NCBI RefSeq assembly: GCF_051954575.1
Contig: NZ_JBQCHP010000080.1
Span: 1 to 64,000 of the forward strand
Direction of reading: 5' to 3'
DNA: 64,000 nt
Source: Dyella_B sp035690825
GTDB lineage: Bacteria > Pseudomonadota > Gammaproteobacteria > Xanthomonadales > Rhodanobacteraceae
Of this stretch, positions 25,843-35,145 are shown in pieces. Made by a program: the position numbers and the translations under genes. The notes beneath the pieces are model-generated. The model did not search any database, was not told the DNA's origin, and saw only the letters and a list, made by a program, of their open reading frames with translations. Every line of letters starts with the position of its first letter. Within the stretch, counting starts at the first letter, position 1.

Positions 25843-26223
25843 TTACGAAGACGCCATGCGCGGGGTGCCGATCTTCAACCACGCCTTGGCGATCTTGCCC
25901 GCCTGCACTTCATAGATCGCGATGACGTCGATCTCGCCCACGCCTTCGGGAAAATTGCGCGTCACCAATTCCTGATCGACGACCAGGTTGCCGACGCGCA
26001 TGCGGTGGACCAAACGCGCGTGCAAATCCGGTTCCTTGAAACGCAGGATATGCCGCTCACGAATCTGCGCTGCGCTATTGGCGAGCAGTTCCGATGGGAA
26101 GAGGTGATATTGGCAATCGTCCGCCCACCATTGCATGAAGCGGTCGATGTCCTTCGCGTTATAGGCGTCCAGTTGCTCTTGCACTGGGCGGAGGATATCC
26201 GCTTCGTTCGGTTCGTTTGTCAT
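25843..26223 (-). CDS. NTF2/SnoaL-like protein
   Basis: 126 residues matching the small cone-shaped NTF2/SnoaL fold: the N-terminal helix EQLDAYNAKDIDRFMQWWADD, the middle LVHRMRVGNLVVDQE and the C-terminal EVQAGKIAKAWLKIG. The family includes ketosteroid-isomerase-like enzymes and ligand-binding proteins, so no reaction can be assigned. It is the last gene of the minus-strand arg/pro operon, 14 nt after proA. Confidence 0.8.
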   Translation of the reverse strand: MTNEPNEADILRPVQEQLDAYNAKDIDRFMQWWADDCQYHLFPSELLANSAAQIRERHILRFKEPDLHARLVHRMRVGNLVVDQELVTRNFPEGVGEIDVIAIYEVQAGKIAKAWLKIGTPRMASS

Positions 26224-26237
26224 GAATACCCTTGTGA

Positions 26238-27500
26238 TTACAGACGGCTTTGCGGATGACGCACTTGCCCGTCACCACGCACGATAAAACGCTCCACCGT
26301 CAACGCTTCGGCGCCCATCGGGCCGTAGGCATGCAGGCGCGTGGTGGAAATGCCGATTTCGGCGCCCAGGCCCAGTTCGCCGCCATCGGAGAAACGCGAC
26401 GAGGCGTTCACCATCACCACCGCCGAGCGAATCGCCTGCACGAAACGGCGCGCAGCCTGCTCGTCGCGGGTAGCGATGACTTCGGTGTGATCGGAGCCGA
26501 AACGCTGGATGTGGCCGATGGCCATGCCGAGGTCGTCGACCACGCGCACGGCGAGGATGAGGTCGAGGAATTCGGCGGCGTAGTCGTCATCGGTGGCAGG
26601 GCGCATGCCTTCGACCAGCGCGCGCGAACGTTCGCAGCCGCGCAATTCCACGCCGCGCTCCTGCAGCGCCTCGGCTGCCTTCGGCAGGAACGAGGCAGCA
26701 ATATCGCGATGCACCAGCAAGGTTTCCAGCGCGTTGCACACGCCGGGTCGCGAAGTCTTGCCGTCGACCAATAGATTCAAGGCCAGCACTTCGTCCGCGC
26801 TGGCATCCACGTACAGATGGCACACGCCTTTGTAATGCTTGATCACCGGTACGCGCGCATGTTCAGCCACGAAGCGGATCAGGCCTTCACCACCACGCGG
26901 AATCGCCAGATCGATCACGTCGCTGAGCTGCAGCAGTTCCACCATGGTTTCGCGGCGCAGGTCTTCGACCAGGGTGATCGCCGCAGCGGGGATGTCATGT
27001 TTTTCCAGCGCCGCGTGCAAGGCCGAGGCAATCGCCATGTTGGAATGCAGGGCCTCGGAGCCGCCGCGCAGGATCACCGCATTGCCGGCCATCAAGCACA
27101 GCGCCGCCGCATCGGCGGTTACATTGGGACGGGCTTCATAGATCATCGCGATCACGCCGAGCGGTATGCGCACGCGTTCCACTTCTAGACCGTTCGCAAG
27201 CGTGTCGCGGCGCGTCACCAGGCCGACCGGATCAGGTAACGCGGCGATCTCGCGCACGGCGTTGGCGATGCCGGCCAGGCGCGATTCGTCCAGGCGCAGG
27301 CGATCGAGCATCGCGCCTTGTGTGCCTTTGGCCGTAGCCTGATGCAGGTCGCGCGTGTTCGCATCGAGGATCGCATCGCGGCGTTCCTCCAGCATCGACG
27401 CCATGTCGTGCAGCAGCTTGCGCTTGGTGCCGGTATCCAGTGAAAACATTGCCTGCGATGCGTCCTTGCAGGCCAGGGCCAGGGTACGAATCTCGCTCAT
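26238..27500 (-). CDS. proA: Gamma-glutamyl phosphate reductase
   Basis: 420 residues of the aldehyde-dehydrogenase fold. The catalytic Cys is in the segment SRPGVCNALET (about residue 256), and the NADPH-binding EARPNVT and PRGGEGLIRF segments are present. It reduces glutamyl-5-phosphate to glutamate-5-semialdehyde in proline synthesis. It overlaps proB by 4 nt. Confidence 0.97.
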   Translation of the reverse strand: MSEIRTLALACKDASQAMFSLDTGTKRKLLHDMASMLEERRDAILDANTRDLHQATAKGTQGAMLDRLRLDESRLAGIANAVREIAALPDPVGLVTRRDTLANGLEVERVRIPLGVIAMIYEARPNVTADAAALCLMAGNAVILRGGSEALHSNMAIASALHAALEKHDIPAAAITLVEDLRRETMVELLQLSDVIDLAIPRGGEGLIRFVAEHARVPVIKHYKGVCHLYVDASADEVLALNLLVDGKTSRPGVCNALETLLVHRDIAASFLPKAAEALQERGVELRGCERSRALVEGMRPATDDDYAAEFLDLILAVRVVDDLGMAIGHIQRFGSDHTEVIATRDEQAARRFVQAIRSAVVMVNASSRFSDGGELGLGAEIGISTTRLHAYGPMGAEALTVERFIVRGDGQVRHPQSRL

Positions 27501-28654
27501 GCTTGCGCTTCTCCTGCCGGATCAATCAAGGTGGCCAGGTCATCGCGATGCACGATCTCCGTGCCATAGCTGTAACCGAGCACGGTGGCGATGTCGCGAC
27601 TGTGGCGCCCCGCCAGGCGGCGCACTTCGGCCGCACCGTATTGGCTCAAACCGCGCGCCACCGGGCGATCGTTGGCGTCGACGATCTCGACCAGGTCGCC
27701 ACGATGGAATTCGCCCGCCACATCCAGGATACCGCCGGGCAGCAGCGACGCGCGGCCACCGGTCAACGCGCGCACGGCGCCGGCGTCCACGCTGATGCGA
27801 CCGCTGCCGGCCGGTGCGTGGCGCAGCCAATACTTGCGCGCCTGCAACCGATTGCCGGCGACCTCGATCAGCGTGCCGCGTAGAAGCCCCTCTTCAAGCG
27901 CCCGCACCGTGGCTGTTTCGCGGCCACTGAACAAAGCGGTAGGAATGCCGGCCGCTGCCGCTTTTTCGGCAGCCTGCAGTTTGGTGCGCATGCCGCCGGT
28001 ACCCACGTCCGTACCGCTGCCACCGGCCATGGCAATGATGGCCGCGGTCAGTTGCGGCACGTGCCCGATGGGCTCGGCGGACGGATCGCGCCGCGGATCG
28101 GCGTTGTAGAGCGCATCGACGTCCGAGGCAATCAGCAGCAGGTCCGCGTCGACCAGCGCGGCAACGATAGCGGCTAGGTTGTCGTTGTCGCCGAGCTTGA
28201 GTTCGTCCACGGCAACGGTGTCGTTTTCGTTCACTACCGGCAGCACGCCCAGCATCAGCAGCTCACGCAAGGTGGCGCGCGCGTTGAGATAACGGCGGCG
28301 GTTGCGCAGGTCATCATGCGTCAGCAACACCTGCGCGACGGCGCGTTCCGACAAGCTTTGCCACAAGGCAATCATCGGCGCCTGGCCCAACGCCGCAAGC
28401 GCCTGCTTGGCGGCGAGTTCGGGACCCAGCGCGGTGCGTTCGCGCAGTAGCGCGCGACCCGCTGCCACGGCGCCGGAGGAAACCAGCACTACTTCGCGCC
28501 CTGCCTTGTGACTGGCCGCAATAAAAGCTGCCAACGCCTGTGCATACCGCGACGTCAATCCACCACCATCGGCGGCAAGGAGATTGCTGCCCACTTTCAG
28601 TACGGCGCGGCGCCACGTCGGCAACCTGTGTTCGGGTAACGCACGACTCGTCAC
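27497..28654 (-). CDS. proB: Glutamate 5-kinase
   Basis: 385 residues: an amino acid kinase domain (VLKVGSNLL; VVLVSSGAVAAG; VVNENDTVAVDELKLGDND) and a C-terminal PUA domain (GAVRALTGGRASLLPGGI onward). The start is taken as the GTG at 28654, which overlaps the upstream cupin stop (GTGA). It phosphorylates glutamate, the first committed step to proline, and is normally feedback-inhibited by proline. It is co-transcribed with the arginine genes, so glutamate is committed to both pathways from one promoter region. Confidence 0.96.
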   Translation of the reverse strand: MTSRALPEHRLPTWRRAVLKVGSNLLAADGGGLTSRYAQALAAFIAASHKAGREVVLVSSGAVAAGRALLRERTALGPELAAKQALAALGQAPMIALWQSLSERAVAQVLLTHDDLRNRRRYLNARATLRELLMLGVLPVVNENDTVAVDELKLGDNDNLAAIVAALVDADLLLIASDVDALYNADPRRDPSAEPIGHVPQLTAAIIAMAGGSGTDVGTGGMRTKLQAAEKAAAAGIPTALFSGRETATVRALEEGLLRGTLIEVAGNRLQARKYWLRHAPAGSGRISVDAGAVRALTGGRASLLPGGILDVAGEFHRGDLVEIVDANDRPVARGLSQYGAAEVRRLAGRHSRDIATVLGYSYGTEIVHRDDLATLIDPAGEAQA

Positions 28655-29013
28655 AGCGAAGTGCCCTCCTGCGGCGCAGCCATCCGGTCGCCATGGCTTT
28701 GGGGTGACGACACCACGATGAAGCGTGCGTCTATAGCACCAACGTTGCGCACCTGATGTGCGCTTCCCGGCGGCACGTGCAAGCCTTCGCCATCATGCAG
28801 ACGGTGCACGTTACCTTCCAGCTCGATCGTCACCTCGCCTTCAAGCGCATAAAAGAACTGGCGCGCACGCGCGTGACGGTGCCGCTGTTCGAAACTGCCG
28901 GGTGGCATGCGTTCTTCGATCACGCTCAGTTCGTCCAGCGCGAGCAAATGCCAGCCGTCGCAGGACTGTCCCCAATGATAGTGTGGTGCGTTTGCCGTGC
29001 TGACGATGCTCAT
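28651..29013 (-). CDS. Cupin-domain protein between argH and proB
   Basis: 120 residues forming one complete cupin: motif 1 with RHRHARARQFFYALEGE (metal-ligand His and Glu) and motif 2 with GLHVPPGSAHQVRN. Unlike the longer cupin in the liu cluster, it is a minimal single domain. It starts 10 nt after argH and overlaps proB by 4 nt, so it belongs to the operon. The ligand is unknown. Confidence 0.82.
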   Translation of the reverse strand: MSIVSTANAPHYHWGQSCDGWHLLALDELSVIEERMPPGSFEQRHRHARARQFFYALEGEVTIELEGNVHRLHDGEGLHVPPGSAHQVRNVGAIDARFIVVSSPQSHGDRMAAPQEGTSL

Positions 29014-29023
29014 GCGGGCTCCA

Positions 29024-30319
29024 CTATGACGACAGGCTGTCCAGACGTTGCCGCAGGAGATCCAGGCGCAGATCGTTACCCGAACCCGGCGACGTGCGCG
29101 CCGCCAGACTCGATTCAGGCGTGCGCCCCTGCCCAGCTTCCGAAGCGGCTTGCGCCGCCGCTTTGTAGGCATCGCGGAACGGCACGCCGGCAGCGGCCTG
29201 CTCGATCGCGACGTCGGTGGCATACATGGCCGGCTCGATCGCCGCACGCATGGCGGCTTCGTTCCACTGCATGCGCGCGAGCAGGTCCGGCAACAGTTCC
29301 AATGCAGCCAGACCGTGCGTGACACCATGGAACAGCGAACCCTTTGAGAACTGCAGGTCGCGCTGATAACCCGACGGCAGCGAAAGCAGGTTCTCAATCT
29401 CGCAACGCGCCGCAGCAACCGTGGCGTAGGAGGCACGCAACAATTCCACCACATCCGGATTGCGCTTGTTGGGCATGATCGAACTGCCAGTGGTGTATTC
29501 CGGCGGCAGCGAGACGAAGTTGAATTCCGCGGTGGTAAACAGCGACAGATCCCATGCCAGGCGACGTGCATCCAGCATCGCGCTGCTCAAAGCTTCCATC
29601 GCGGCCATTTCGAATTTGCCGCGCGAGAGCTGCGCGTAGATTGGCGACACCTGCATGCGGCCGAAGCCCAGCGCCTGCGTGGTGTGTGCGCGATCCAGCG
29701 GCAGGTTCACCCCATAGCCGGCGGCGGTGCCGAGCGGATTGGCGTCGATCCACGCCGCCGTCTGCTTGGCGCGCCATGCGTTGTCGACAAAGCCTTCCGC
29801 GAAACCTGCAAACCACATCGCGGTGGACGACACCACCGCGCGCTGAAGATGCGTGTAACCCGGCAACGGCAACACTGGCTGCGCGGCGCGTTGCAGGCAG
29901 GTTTCGGCAATCGCACGGCAATGCGTTTCCAGCAGGGCCAGCTTTTCCTTCAACCACAGGCGCGTGGCGACCAGGATCTGATCGTTGCGACTGCGACCGG
30001 TGTGTACGCGGCGGCCCGCATCGCCCAGGCGCTCGGTAAGGCGCGCTTCGATGGCGGAGTGGCCGTCTTCGTAGCGCTCGTCCAGCACGAAGCGGCCAGC
30101 GCGAAAATCCTCGGCCAGCGCATCCAGTTCGCGCTTGAGATCATCCCGTTCCGTCGCGCTGACCACGCCAATGTTGGCCAGGCCTTCCACATGCGCCTTG
30201 CTGGCGGTGATGTCGTGCAGGAAGAACTCGCGATCCAGCAGCACGTCATCGCCGGCGAGGAACTTCATGATTTTAGCGTTGGTTTCGACGCCGGCTTTTT
30301 GCCAAAGGAGGTTGGTCAT
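29024..30319 (-). CDS. argH: Argininosuccinate lyase
   Basis: 431 residues from the ATG at 30319 with an AGGAGG-like site (AAGGAGGTT region is antisense-readable just inside; ribosome-site support is modest). The N-terminus MTNLLWQKAGVETN matches Xanthomonadales ArgH. The fumarase/aspartase-superfamily signature GSSIMPNKRNPD is present (about residue 280), with the HTGRSRNDQ block. It releases arginine and fumarate. The family is usually about 460 residues, and the short form is common in this order. Confidence 0.95.
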   Translation of the reverse strand: MTNLLWQKAGVETNAKIMKFLAGDDVLLDREFFLHDITASKAHVEGLANIGVVSATERDDLKRELDALAEDFRAGRFVLDERYEDGHSAIEARLTERLGDAGRRVHTGRSRNDQILVATRLWLKEKLALLETHCRAIAETCLQRAAQPVLPLPGYTHLQRAVVSSTAMWFAGFAEGFVDNAWRAKQTAAWIDANPLGTAAGYGVNLPLDRAHTTQALGFGRMQVSPIYAQLSRGKFEMAAMEALSSAMLDARRLAWDLSLFTTAEFNFVSLPPEYTTGSSIMPNKRNPDVVELLRASYATVAAARCEIENLLSLPSGYQRDLQFSKGSLFHGVTHGLAALELLPDLLARMQWNEAAMRAAIEPAMYATDVAIEQAAAGVPFRDAYKAAAQAASEAGQGRTPESSLAARTSPGSGNDLRLDLLRQRLDSLSS

Positions 30320-30357
30320 GATGGATAACTCTTGGAGTGCGGCCGATTTTTGATGGG

Positions 30358-30436
30358 CGTCATTCCCGCGAAGGCGGGAATCCATGCCGCTCCAGGGCCA
30401 GAAGCCAAATGGATTCCCGCCTTCGCGGGAATGACG
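30358..30436. repeat. GTCATTCCCGC palindromic repeat, copy 2
   Basis: CGTCATTCCCGCGAAGGCGG and its complement flank a 25-nt centre. Each half contains the hairpin CCCGC-GAAG-GCGGG-like. It is inserted between argC and argH within the arg operon and is the only large untranslated gap there. It could act as an internal processing or partial termination site (inference). Confidence 0.92.
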
Positions 30437-30481
30437 TCAAGAAACAACAAACAGGGCGGAAAGTGAAAGCGCATTAAGGAA

Positions 30482-31441
30482 TCAAAGCGGAATCGCCGCG
30501 TACTCATCCACCCCGATCGCGCGATTGATGTTCTGGATCGCCTGCGTGGCTGCGCCCTTCAGCAGATTGTCCAGCGTCGCCACCACCACCACGCGCTTGC
30601 CGTCGGCCGACAGCGTGAAACCGCCGACTTCGGCGTGATGCTTGCCGGCCACCCGGCTTACCCATGGCGCTTCGTCCAGCACGTGCACCAGCTTTTCGCC
30701 TTCATAGGCATGCTGGAAACGCGCCAATACATCCTCACGCTTGAGCACACGCGAAAGATAAAGATTGGTGGTAACCGTGAGGCCCCGAAAATGCGGTGCT
30801 ACATGCGGCATGAATTCCACCGGGATGCCTAGATGCCGGCTGGCTTCCTTCTCGTGCATATGGCCGGTGAGCGAATACGGCATCAGATTGTCGCGCAGCT
30901 TTTCCGGATCGTTCTTGTCGGAGGGCGTGGTGCCGGCGCCGGAGTAACCGGATACGCCGAAGCACACCGGCGGCGCGGCCAGCAGATCCTTGAGCGGCGC
31001 AACGGAAAGCTGGATCGCCGTGGCGTAGCAGCCGGGATTGCTGATGCGCTTTTCGCCACGCCACTTGTCGCGGGTGAGTTCCGGCAGGCCGTAGTACCAG
31101 CTGTTGTCGAAGCGATAGTCCGCCGACAGATCGACGATCACCGGATCTTTTCCGGCCGCATCGAACGCTTCCACATAGGCCGATGCTTTGCCATTGGGCA
31201 ACGCCAGCACCACCACGTCGGCGTCGAGCGCGGGCAATTCTTCCGCCGTAGGCGAGCTGTAGCGCAGATCGCCCTGGTAGCCGTCGATGTTGTTCTCAAC
31301 GCGCTGTCCGTTCAATTCGCGCGAGGAAACGTAGGCAAGCTCCAGCGCAGGATGCGCCGCAATCAGCCGGATCAGTTCCGCGCCCGTATAACCGCGCGCG
31401 CCGACGATACCGATGCGTTTCTTGGAAGTGGCCATGGTCAT
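30482..31441 (-). CDS. argC: N-acetyl-gamma-glutamyl-phosphate reductase
   Basis: 319 residues. The Rossmann start is RIGIVGARGYTGAEL, and the catalytic Cys is in SNPGCYATA (about residue 130). The PHVAPHFRGL segment and C-terminal domain follow. Two in-frame ATGs exist: 31441, overlapping the argB stop (TGATG), and 31435. The first is chosen because of the coupling. It reduces acetylglutamyl phosphate to acetylglutamate semialdehyde. Confidence 0.95.
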   Translation of the reverse strand: MTMATSKKRIGIVGARGYTGAELIRLIAAHPALELAYVSSRELNGQRVENNIDGYQGDLRYSSPTAEELPALDADVVVLALPNGKASAYVEAFDAAGKDPVIVDLSADYRFDNSWYYGLPELTRDKWRGEKRISNPGCYATAIQLSVAPLKDLLAAPPVCFGVSGYSGAGTTPSDKNDPEKLRDNLMPYSLTGHMHEKEASRHLGIPVEFMPHVAPHFRGLTVTTNLYLSRVLKREDVLARFQHAYEGEKLVHVLDEAPWVSRVAGKHHAEVGGFTLSADGKRVVVVATLDNLLKGAATQAIQNINRAIGVDEYAAIPL

Positions 31442-32757
31442 CAATCGATCAAGGTGGGTTGGCGCATGGCGCAATGCTCCACGCAGCGCGCGATAGTGTC
31501 GAAACCGTCCAGGCCGTACCAGAACACTTTCCAGCGTTCCTGCTTGTAGCAGCCATCCGATTCGGCGTAATAGAAATGGTTGATCTGGTTGCCGTGGCGC
31601 GAACGCCAGAACAGGCGCGGATTCTCCTCGCGCATCACCAGCCACACGGCACGACCCAGGCCTTCGCCTTGCGCGTCGTCGAGCACGGCGAACTTGTCGA
31701 GATAGATCAGGCCGTTCTCGTTGGTGAGAATCATCGCGGCGCGATAGTTCTCGCTGACGTACACGCGATACGGTGTGGTACGCGTGAAGTAATCGTCCAC
31801 CAGCGTGCGTCCGAAGCTCGACTCGATCAGCGTACGCATGCGCGCCTGGTCGATGCCTTCCCAGCTGTCGAAGCGGAACACCTTCTCGCCACGGCGCACC
31901 AGCGTGCCCGACCCTTTGTGCGTGAACAGCTCCTTCGCCAGTTCCGACGGGCGCGTGATTGACACCGACGAGGTCAACGGCAGGCTTTGCAAGAGATCCG
32001 CGATCTGTTCGATCTTCACGCGCATGCCACCGTTGATCCACGGCTGCTGGATCAGGTGCTCGAACTCCGTGCTCAGGTTGATCGAATCGATGATCTGGCC
32101 TTTGTCATCGAGCAGCCCGCCAGTGCCGGTGAGGAAGATGATCTTGTACGGCTGCAGCACGCGCACCAGTTCGTTCGCCGCAAAATCGGCATTGATGTTG
32201 AGGAACTGGCCTTCGTCGGTTTCGCCGAGGCTCGCGATCACCGGAATGGAGCCGGCGCGCAGGCTGGCTTCGATTGGCGCGAGGTTGATGCTGTCGACCT
32301 TGCCGACCATGCCGTAGGTGTCCTTGTCCAGGAAGCTGGACATGAACACGCCCGACGGCACCGACGTGGCGCGCGTATCCATCGCCTGCAACGCTTCGAC
32401 CAGGCGCAGGTTTTCCTGCTGGAATACGCGGCGTACGATGCCCAGCGCCTTGGGCGAGGTGACGCGCAAGCCGTTCACGGTCTGCTTGGTGATGCCGGCC
32501 GCTTCCAGTTCCACATCGAGCTGCGGGCCGGCCCCATGCAGCACGATCGGCGTCAAGCCGACTTGCTGCAGGAAGGTCAGCGACGAGGTCAGATCATTCA
32601 ATTCGTCGCGCAGCACCGCGCCACCGACCTTCACCACCGCGAAGCGCTTGGCGTCGAGCTGCGAAAAACGCTTGAGATACTGCTGGATTTCCTTGGCGCT
32701 GCCCATCGCGGACAGCAGCCGCACGATGGTCTGGCGAGTGTTTTTATGCGCTTCCAC
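31441..32757 (-). CDS. argB: Bifunctional N-acetylglutamate synthase/kinase
   Basis: 438 residues, much longer than a plain acetylglutamate kinase (about 300). Residues about 30-285 are the amino-acid-kinase domain (FAVVKVGGAVL; LHGAGPQLD; INADFAANELV). The last 150 are a vertebrate-like NAT domain (VYVSENYRAAMIL; LDDAQGEGLGRAVW). This is the mitochondrial-type NAGS/K fusion known from Xanthomonas and relatives. It carries the first two steps, glutamate to acetylglutamate to acetylglutamyl phosphate, in one chain, and in the studied family members it is inhibited by arginine. No separate argA or argJ is present here. Confidence 0.93.
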   Translation of the reverse strand: MEAHKNTRQTIVRLLSAMGSAKEIQQYLKRFSQLDAKRFAVVKVGGAVLRDELNDLTSSLTFLQQVGLTPIVLHGAGPQLDVELEAAGITKQTVNGLRVTSPKALGIVRRVFQQENLRLVEALQAMDTRATSVPSGVFMSSFLDKDTYGMVGKVDSINLAPIEASLRAGSIPVIASLGETDEGQFLNINADFAANELVRVLQPYKIIFLTGTGGLLDDKGQIIDSINLSTEFEHLIQQPWINGGMRVKIEQIADLLQSLPLTSSVSITRPSELAKELFTHKGSGTLVRRGEKVFRFDSWEGIDQARMRTLIESSFGRTLVDDYFTRTTPYRVYVSENYRAAMILTNENGLIYLDKFAVLDDAQGEGLGRAVWLVMREENPRLFWRSRHGNQINHFYYAESDGCYKQERWKVFWYGLDGFDTIARCVEHCAMRQPTLID

Positions 32758-32759
32758 GG

Positions 32760-33929
32760 TTATGTATCCTTTGCGTTCATCCCTGAACGCGATGAGTCAA
32801 AAAGTGGCCGTCCTTGGCCACACTTTTCAACGATCCGGTAAATGGTTTCTGCGTAATCTTGTAGTTGGTCCAGCGCGACCCATTCGTCTGCGGTGTGCGC
32901 CTGTGCGATGTCGCCAGGACCGTAGACGAATGAGATATAGCCGGCTTCGGAAAACAGCGCCGCTTCGGTCCAGAAGTTCACCGCGTTGCCAACGGGAATG
33001 CCCAGTTCGTCGGCGATGTCGCGTGCGGCGAGGCGACGCGTTTCGGCATTGGGCACATCGCCCGCGGGCAGCGACATGCCGCGGAACAATTCTTCGTAGC
33101 TCTCCGGATGGGGTTCCACCAGGGTGCGGAAGGTTTCCAGCAACTGATCCGGATCCATGCTGGGCAAGGGGCGAAAACCGAACCGCACATCGGCGGTGGG
33201 CGCGATCATGTTCGCCTTGATGCCGCCTTCGACGCGACCGATGTTGAAGCGCAGGCCGGTGAGACCGCCGAAGCGTTCGTGCGACAGCTTTTCCACATGA
33301 TCCAGCGCAGCCGCGCCCCAGCGGATCGCCTGATGCACGGCGCTGTCGCTGGCCTTGATTTCACCGGATGCATGCCCGGCCTGCCCGCTGAAACGCATCT
33401 GCACCGAATGGATGCCGCGATGCGCCAGCACCGCTTCACCGCGCGTGGGTTCGGCCACGATCACCGCATCGTATTTCGGCGCATGCTTGAGAAAGGCGGC
33501 GATGCAGCGCGGATCGTTGGCTTCTTCGTCGGTGGAAAACAGCAAGGCCAGATCGCCATCGCAGGCATTCGCCACCGCGACGAGTGCGGCAGCGGCGCCC
33601 TTGATATCGCACGCGCCAAGACCGATCGCGCGATCTTCCGTCACCTCCAATACATGTGGATCGCGCGTCCAATGCGGCGAATCCGGCACTGTGTCCAGAT
33701 GTACGTTGAACAAATACTTCGGCGTGCCGCGCACGGCGTATAACGTCACTGCGCCAGCACCGTGATCGGTCACCGTAACCTCGAACCCCGGTAATTGCTC
33801 GCGCAGGTAATCGAAGATGCCGCCCGTACCGATTTCGCGCGGTGGGTTGCGCGTGTCGAACGACACGAGCGCGCGCAGATGCGACAGCGTTGCATCCAGC
33901 AAGGTTGCGTTCCCCAAGGCTGCACTCAT
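32760..33929 (-). CDS. argE: N-acetyl-L-citrulline deacetylase (ArgE-like, M20 family)
   Basis: 389 residues of the M20 metallopeptidase fold: the first metal His in NVHLDTVPDS, GACDIKGA, the Glu pair in STDEEAND, and VAEPT. Because the operon encodes an acetylornithine carbamoyltransferase, the expected substrate is N-acetylcitrulline, as in Xanthomonas, rather than acetylornithine. That specificity is inferred from context. It overlaps argG by 4 nt and ends 2 nt before argB. Confidence 0.9.
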   Translation of the reverse strand: MSAALGNATLLDATLSHLRALVSFDTRNPPREIGTGGIFDYLREQLPGFEVTVTDHGAGAVTLYAVRGTPKYLFNVHLDTVPDSPHWTRDPHVLEVTEDRAIGLGACDIKGAAAALVAVANACDGDLALLFSTDEEANDPRCIAAFLKHAPKYDAVIVAEPTRGEAVLAHRGIHSVQMRFSGQAGHASGEIKASDSAVHQAIRWGAAALDHVEKLSHERFGGLTGLRFNIGRVEGGIKANMIAPTADVRFGFRPLPSMDPDQLLETFRTLVEPHPESYEELFRGMSLPAGDVPNAETRRLAARDIADELGIPVGNAVNFWTEAALFSEAGYISFVYGPGDIAQAHTADEWVALDQLQDYAETIYRIVEKCGQGRPLFDSSRSGMNAKDT

Positions 33930-35116
33930 CGATTGACCTCAGCCCACAAGGTGCTGCTCATGCCGAACAGCTTGATAAAGCCCTCCGCCTCGGCCACGCC
34001 CCAATCGGCGGCCTGCGCATAGGTGGCGTTCTTGGCATTGAGAATATGCGCCGACTCCACCGCGACCGCAGTGACGGTGCCGCCATTGGTTTCCAATGTG
34101 ACCTCGCCTTCCACCTTGGACTGGCTGGAGGCCAGGAAGGCTTCCAGGTCGGTCTTGAGCGGATCGTGGTAGAAGCCTTCGTACACCAGTTCCACCCACT
34201 TGCGCGCCACGTCCGGTTTGAAGCGATTCTGCTGTTTGGTAAGCACGGTTTCTTCCAGCGCACGGTGCGCCGCCAGCAAGGCGGTGAGGCCCGGCGCTTC
34301 AAAAATGATGCGGCCCTTGAGGCCGATGGTGGTATCGCCGGTGTAAATGCCGCGTCCCACGCCGTATTGCGCGAACAGCTGATTGAGCTTGGCCAGCAGC
34401 ATGTGGCCTTCGATCTTCTCACCATCCAGCGCCACCGCTTCGCCGTTGACGAAGCGCAGCTTCACTCGCAGCGGTTTGGACGGCCATTCGGCGCGCGGCT
34501 TGCACCAGCCGATGGCGCCCTCGCCCGGCGCCTGCCAGCGGTCGATCTCGCCGCCGGACATGGTCAGGCCCAGCAGGTTCTCGTTGATGGTGTAGCTCTT
34601 CTGCTTGGCGCGCACGCCAAAGCCGCGCTGCTCCAGATAGGCCTGTTCGTAGGCGCGGGTCTGGGTGTGTTCCTTCTGGATCTCGCGGATCGGCGCCACG
34701 ATCTCGTAATCGCCCTGCGCCTTCACGGCCAGGTCGAAACGCACCTGGTCGTTGCCCATGCCCGTGCAGCCGTGCGCGATCGCCTTGGTGCCCAGTTCTG
34801 CGCAACGCTTGAGCGCGGCGTCCACGATCAGGTAGCGATCGGATACCAGCAACGGATACTGCCCCTGATAACCCTCGCCCGCCCACACGAAGGGCTTGAC
34901 GAAACCGTTCCAGATCGCCGGGCCGCCATCGACGGTGACATGGCTGGCCGCCTTCAGTTCCTTGGCGCGCGCTTCGATATAGGCGCGCTCCTCGGCGTCC
35001 ACGCCGCCAGTATCGGCGAACACGGTGTGCACGGCCCAGCCCTGTTCCTGCAGATAGGGAATGCAGAAGCTGGTGTCGAGACCGCCGGAGAAGGCCAGAA
35101 CGATGTCTTTGCTCAT
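33926..35116 (-). CDS. argG: Argininosuccinate synthase
   Basis: 396 residues. The ATP-pyrophosphatase P-loop is LAFSGGLDTS (residues 6-15), followed by HGCTGMGNDQVRF and the substrate segments YTINENLLG and SGGEIDRW. It joins citrulline and aspartate with ATP. The start at 35116 (MSKDIVLAFSGG) is the domain start. It is preceded by osmC with a 29-nt gap. Confidence 0.96.
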   Translation of the reverse strand: MSKDIVLAFSGGLDTSFCIPYLQEQGWAVHTVFADTGGVDAEERAYIEARAKELKAASHVTVDGGPAIWNGFVKPFVWAGEGYQGQYPLLVSDRYLIVDAALKRCAELGTKAIAHGCTGMGNDQVRFDLAVKAQGDYEIVAPIREIQKEHTQTRAYEQAYLEQRGFGVRAKQKSYTINENLLGLTMSGGEIDRWQAPGEGAIGWCKPRAEWPSKPLRVKLRFVNGEAVALDGEKIEGHMLLAKLNQLFAQYGVGRGIYTGDTTIGLKGRIIFEAPGLTALLAAHRALEETVLTKQQNRFKPDVARKWVELVYEGFYHDPLKTDLEAFLASSQSKVEGEVTLETNGGTVTAVAVESAHILNAKNATYAQAADWGVAEAEGFIKLFGMSSTLWAEVNR

Positions 35117-35145
35117 GATGCTTGGGATCCAAAAAGAAAGGTTGT

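Noticed and set aside
28651..29571. 306-residue protein spanning the argH end and the cupin
   Set aside because: The first part is an alternative frame of argH. Only the 120-residue cupin from 29013 has domain features.
30482..32041. N-terminally extended ArgC of 519 residues
   Set aside because: The extension lies in another frame of argB. The domain starts at the ATG overlapping the argB stop.
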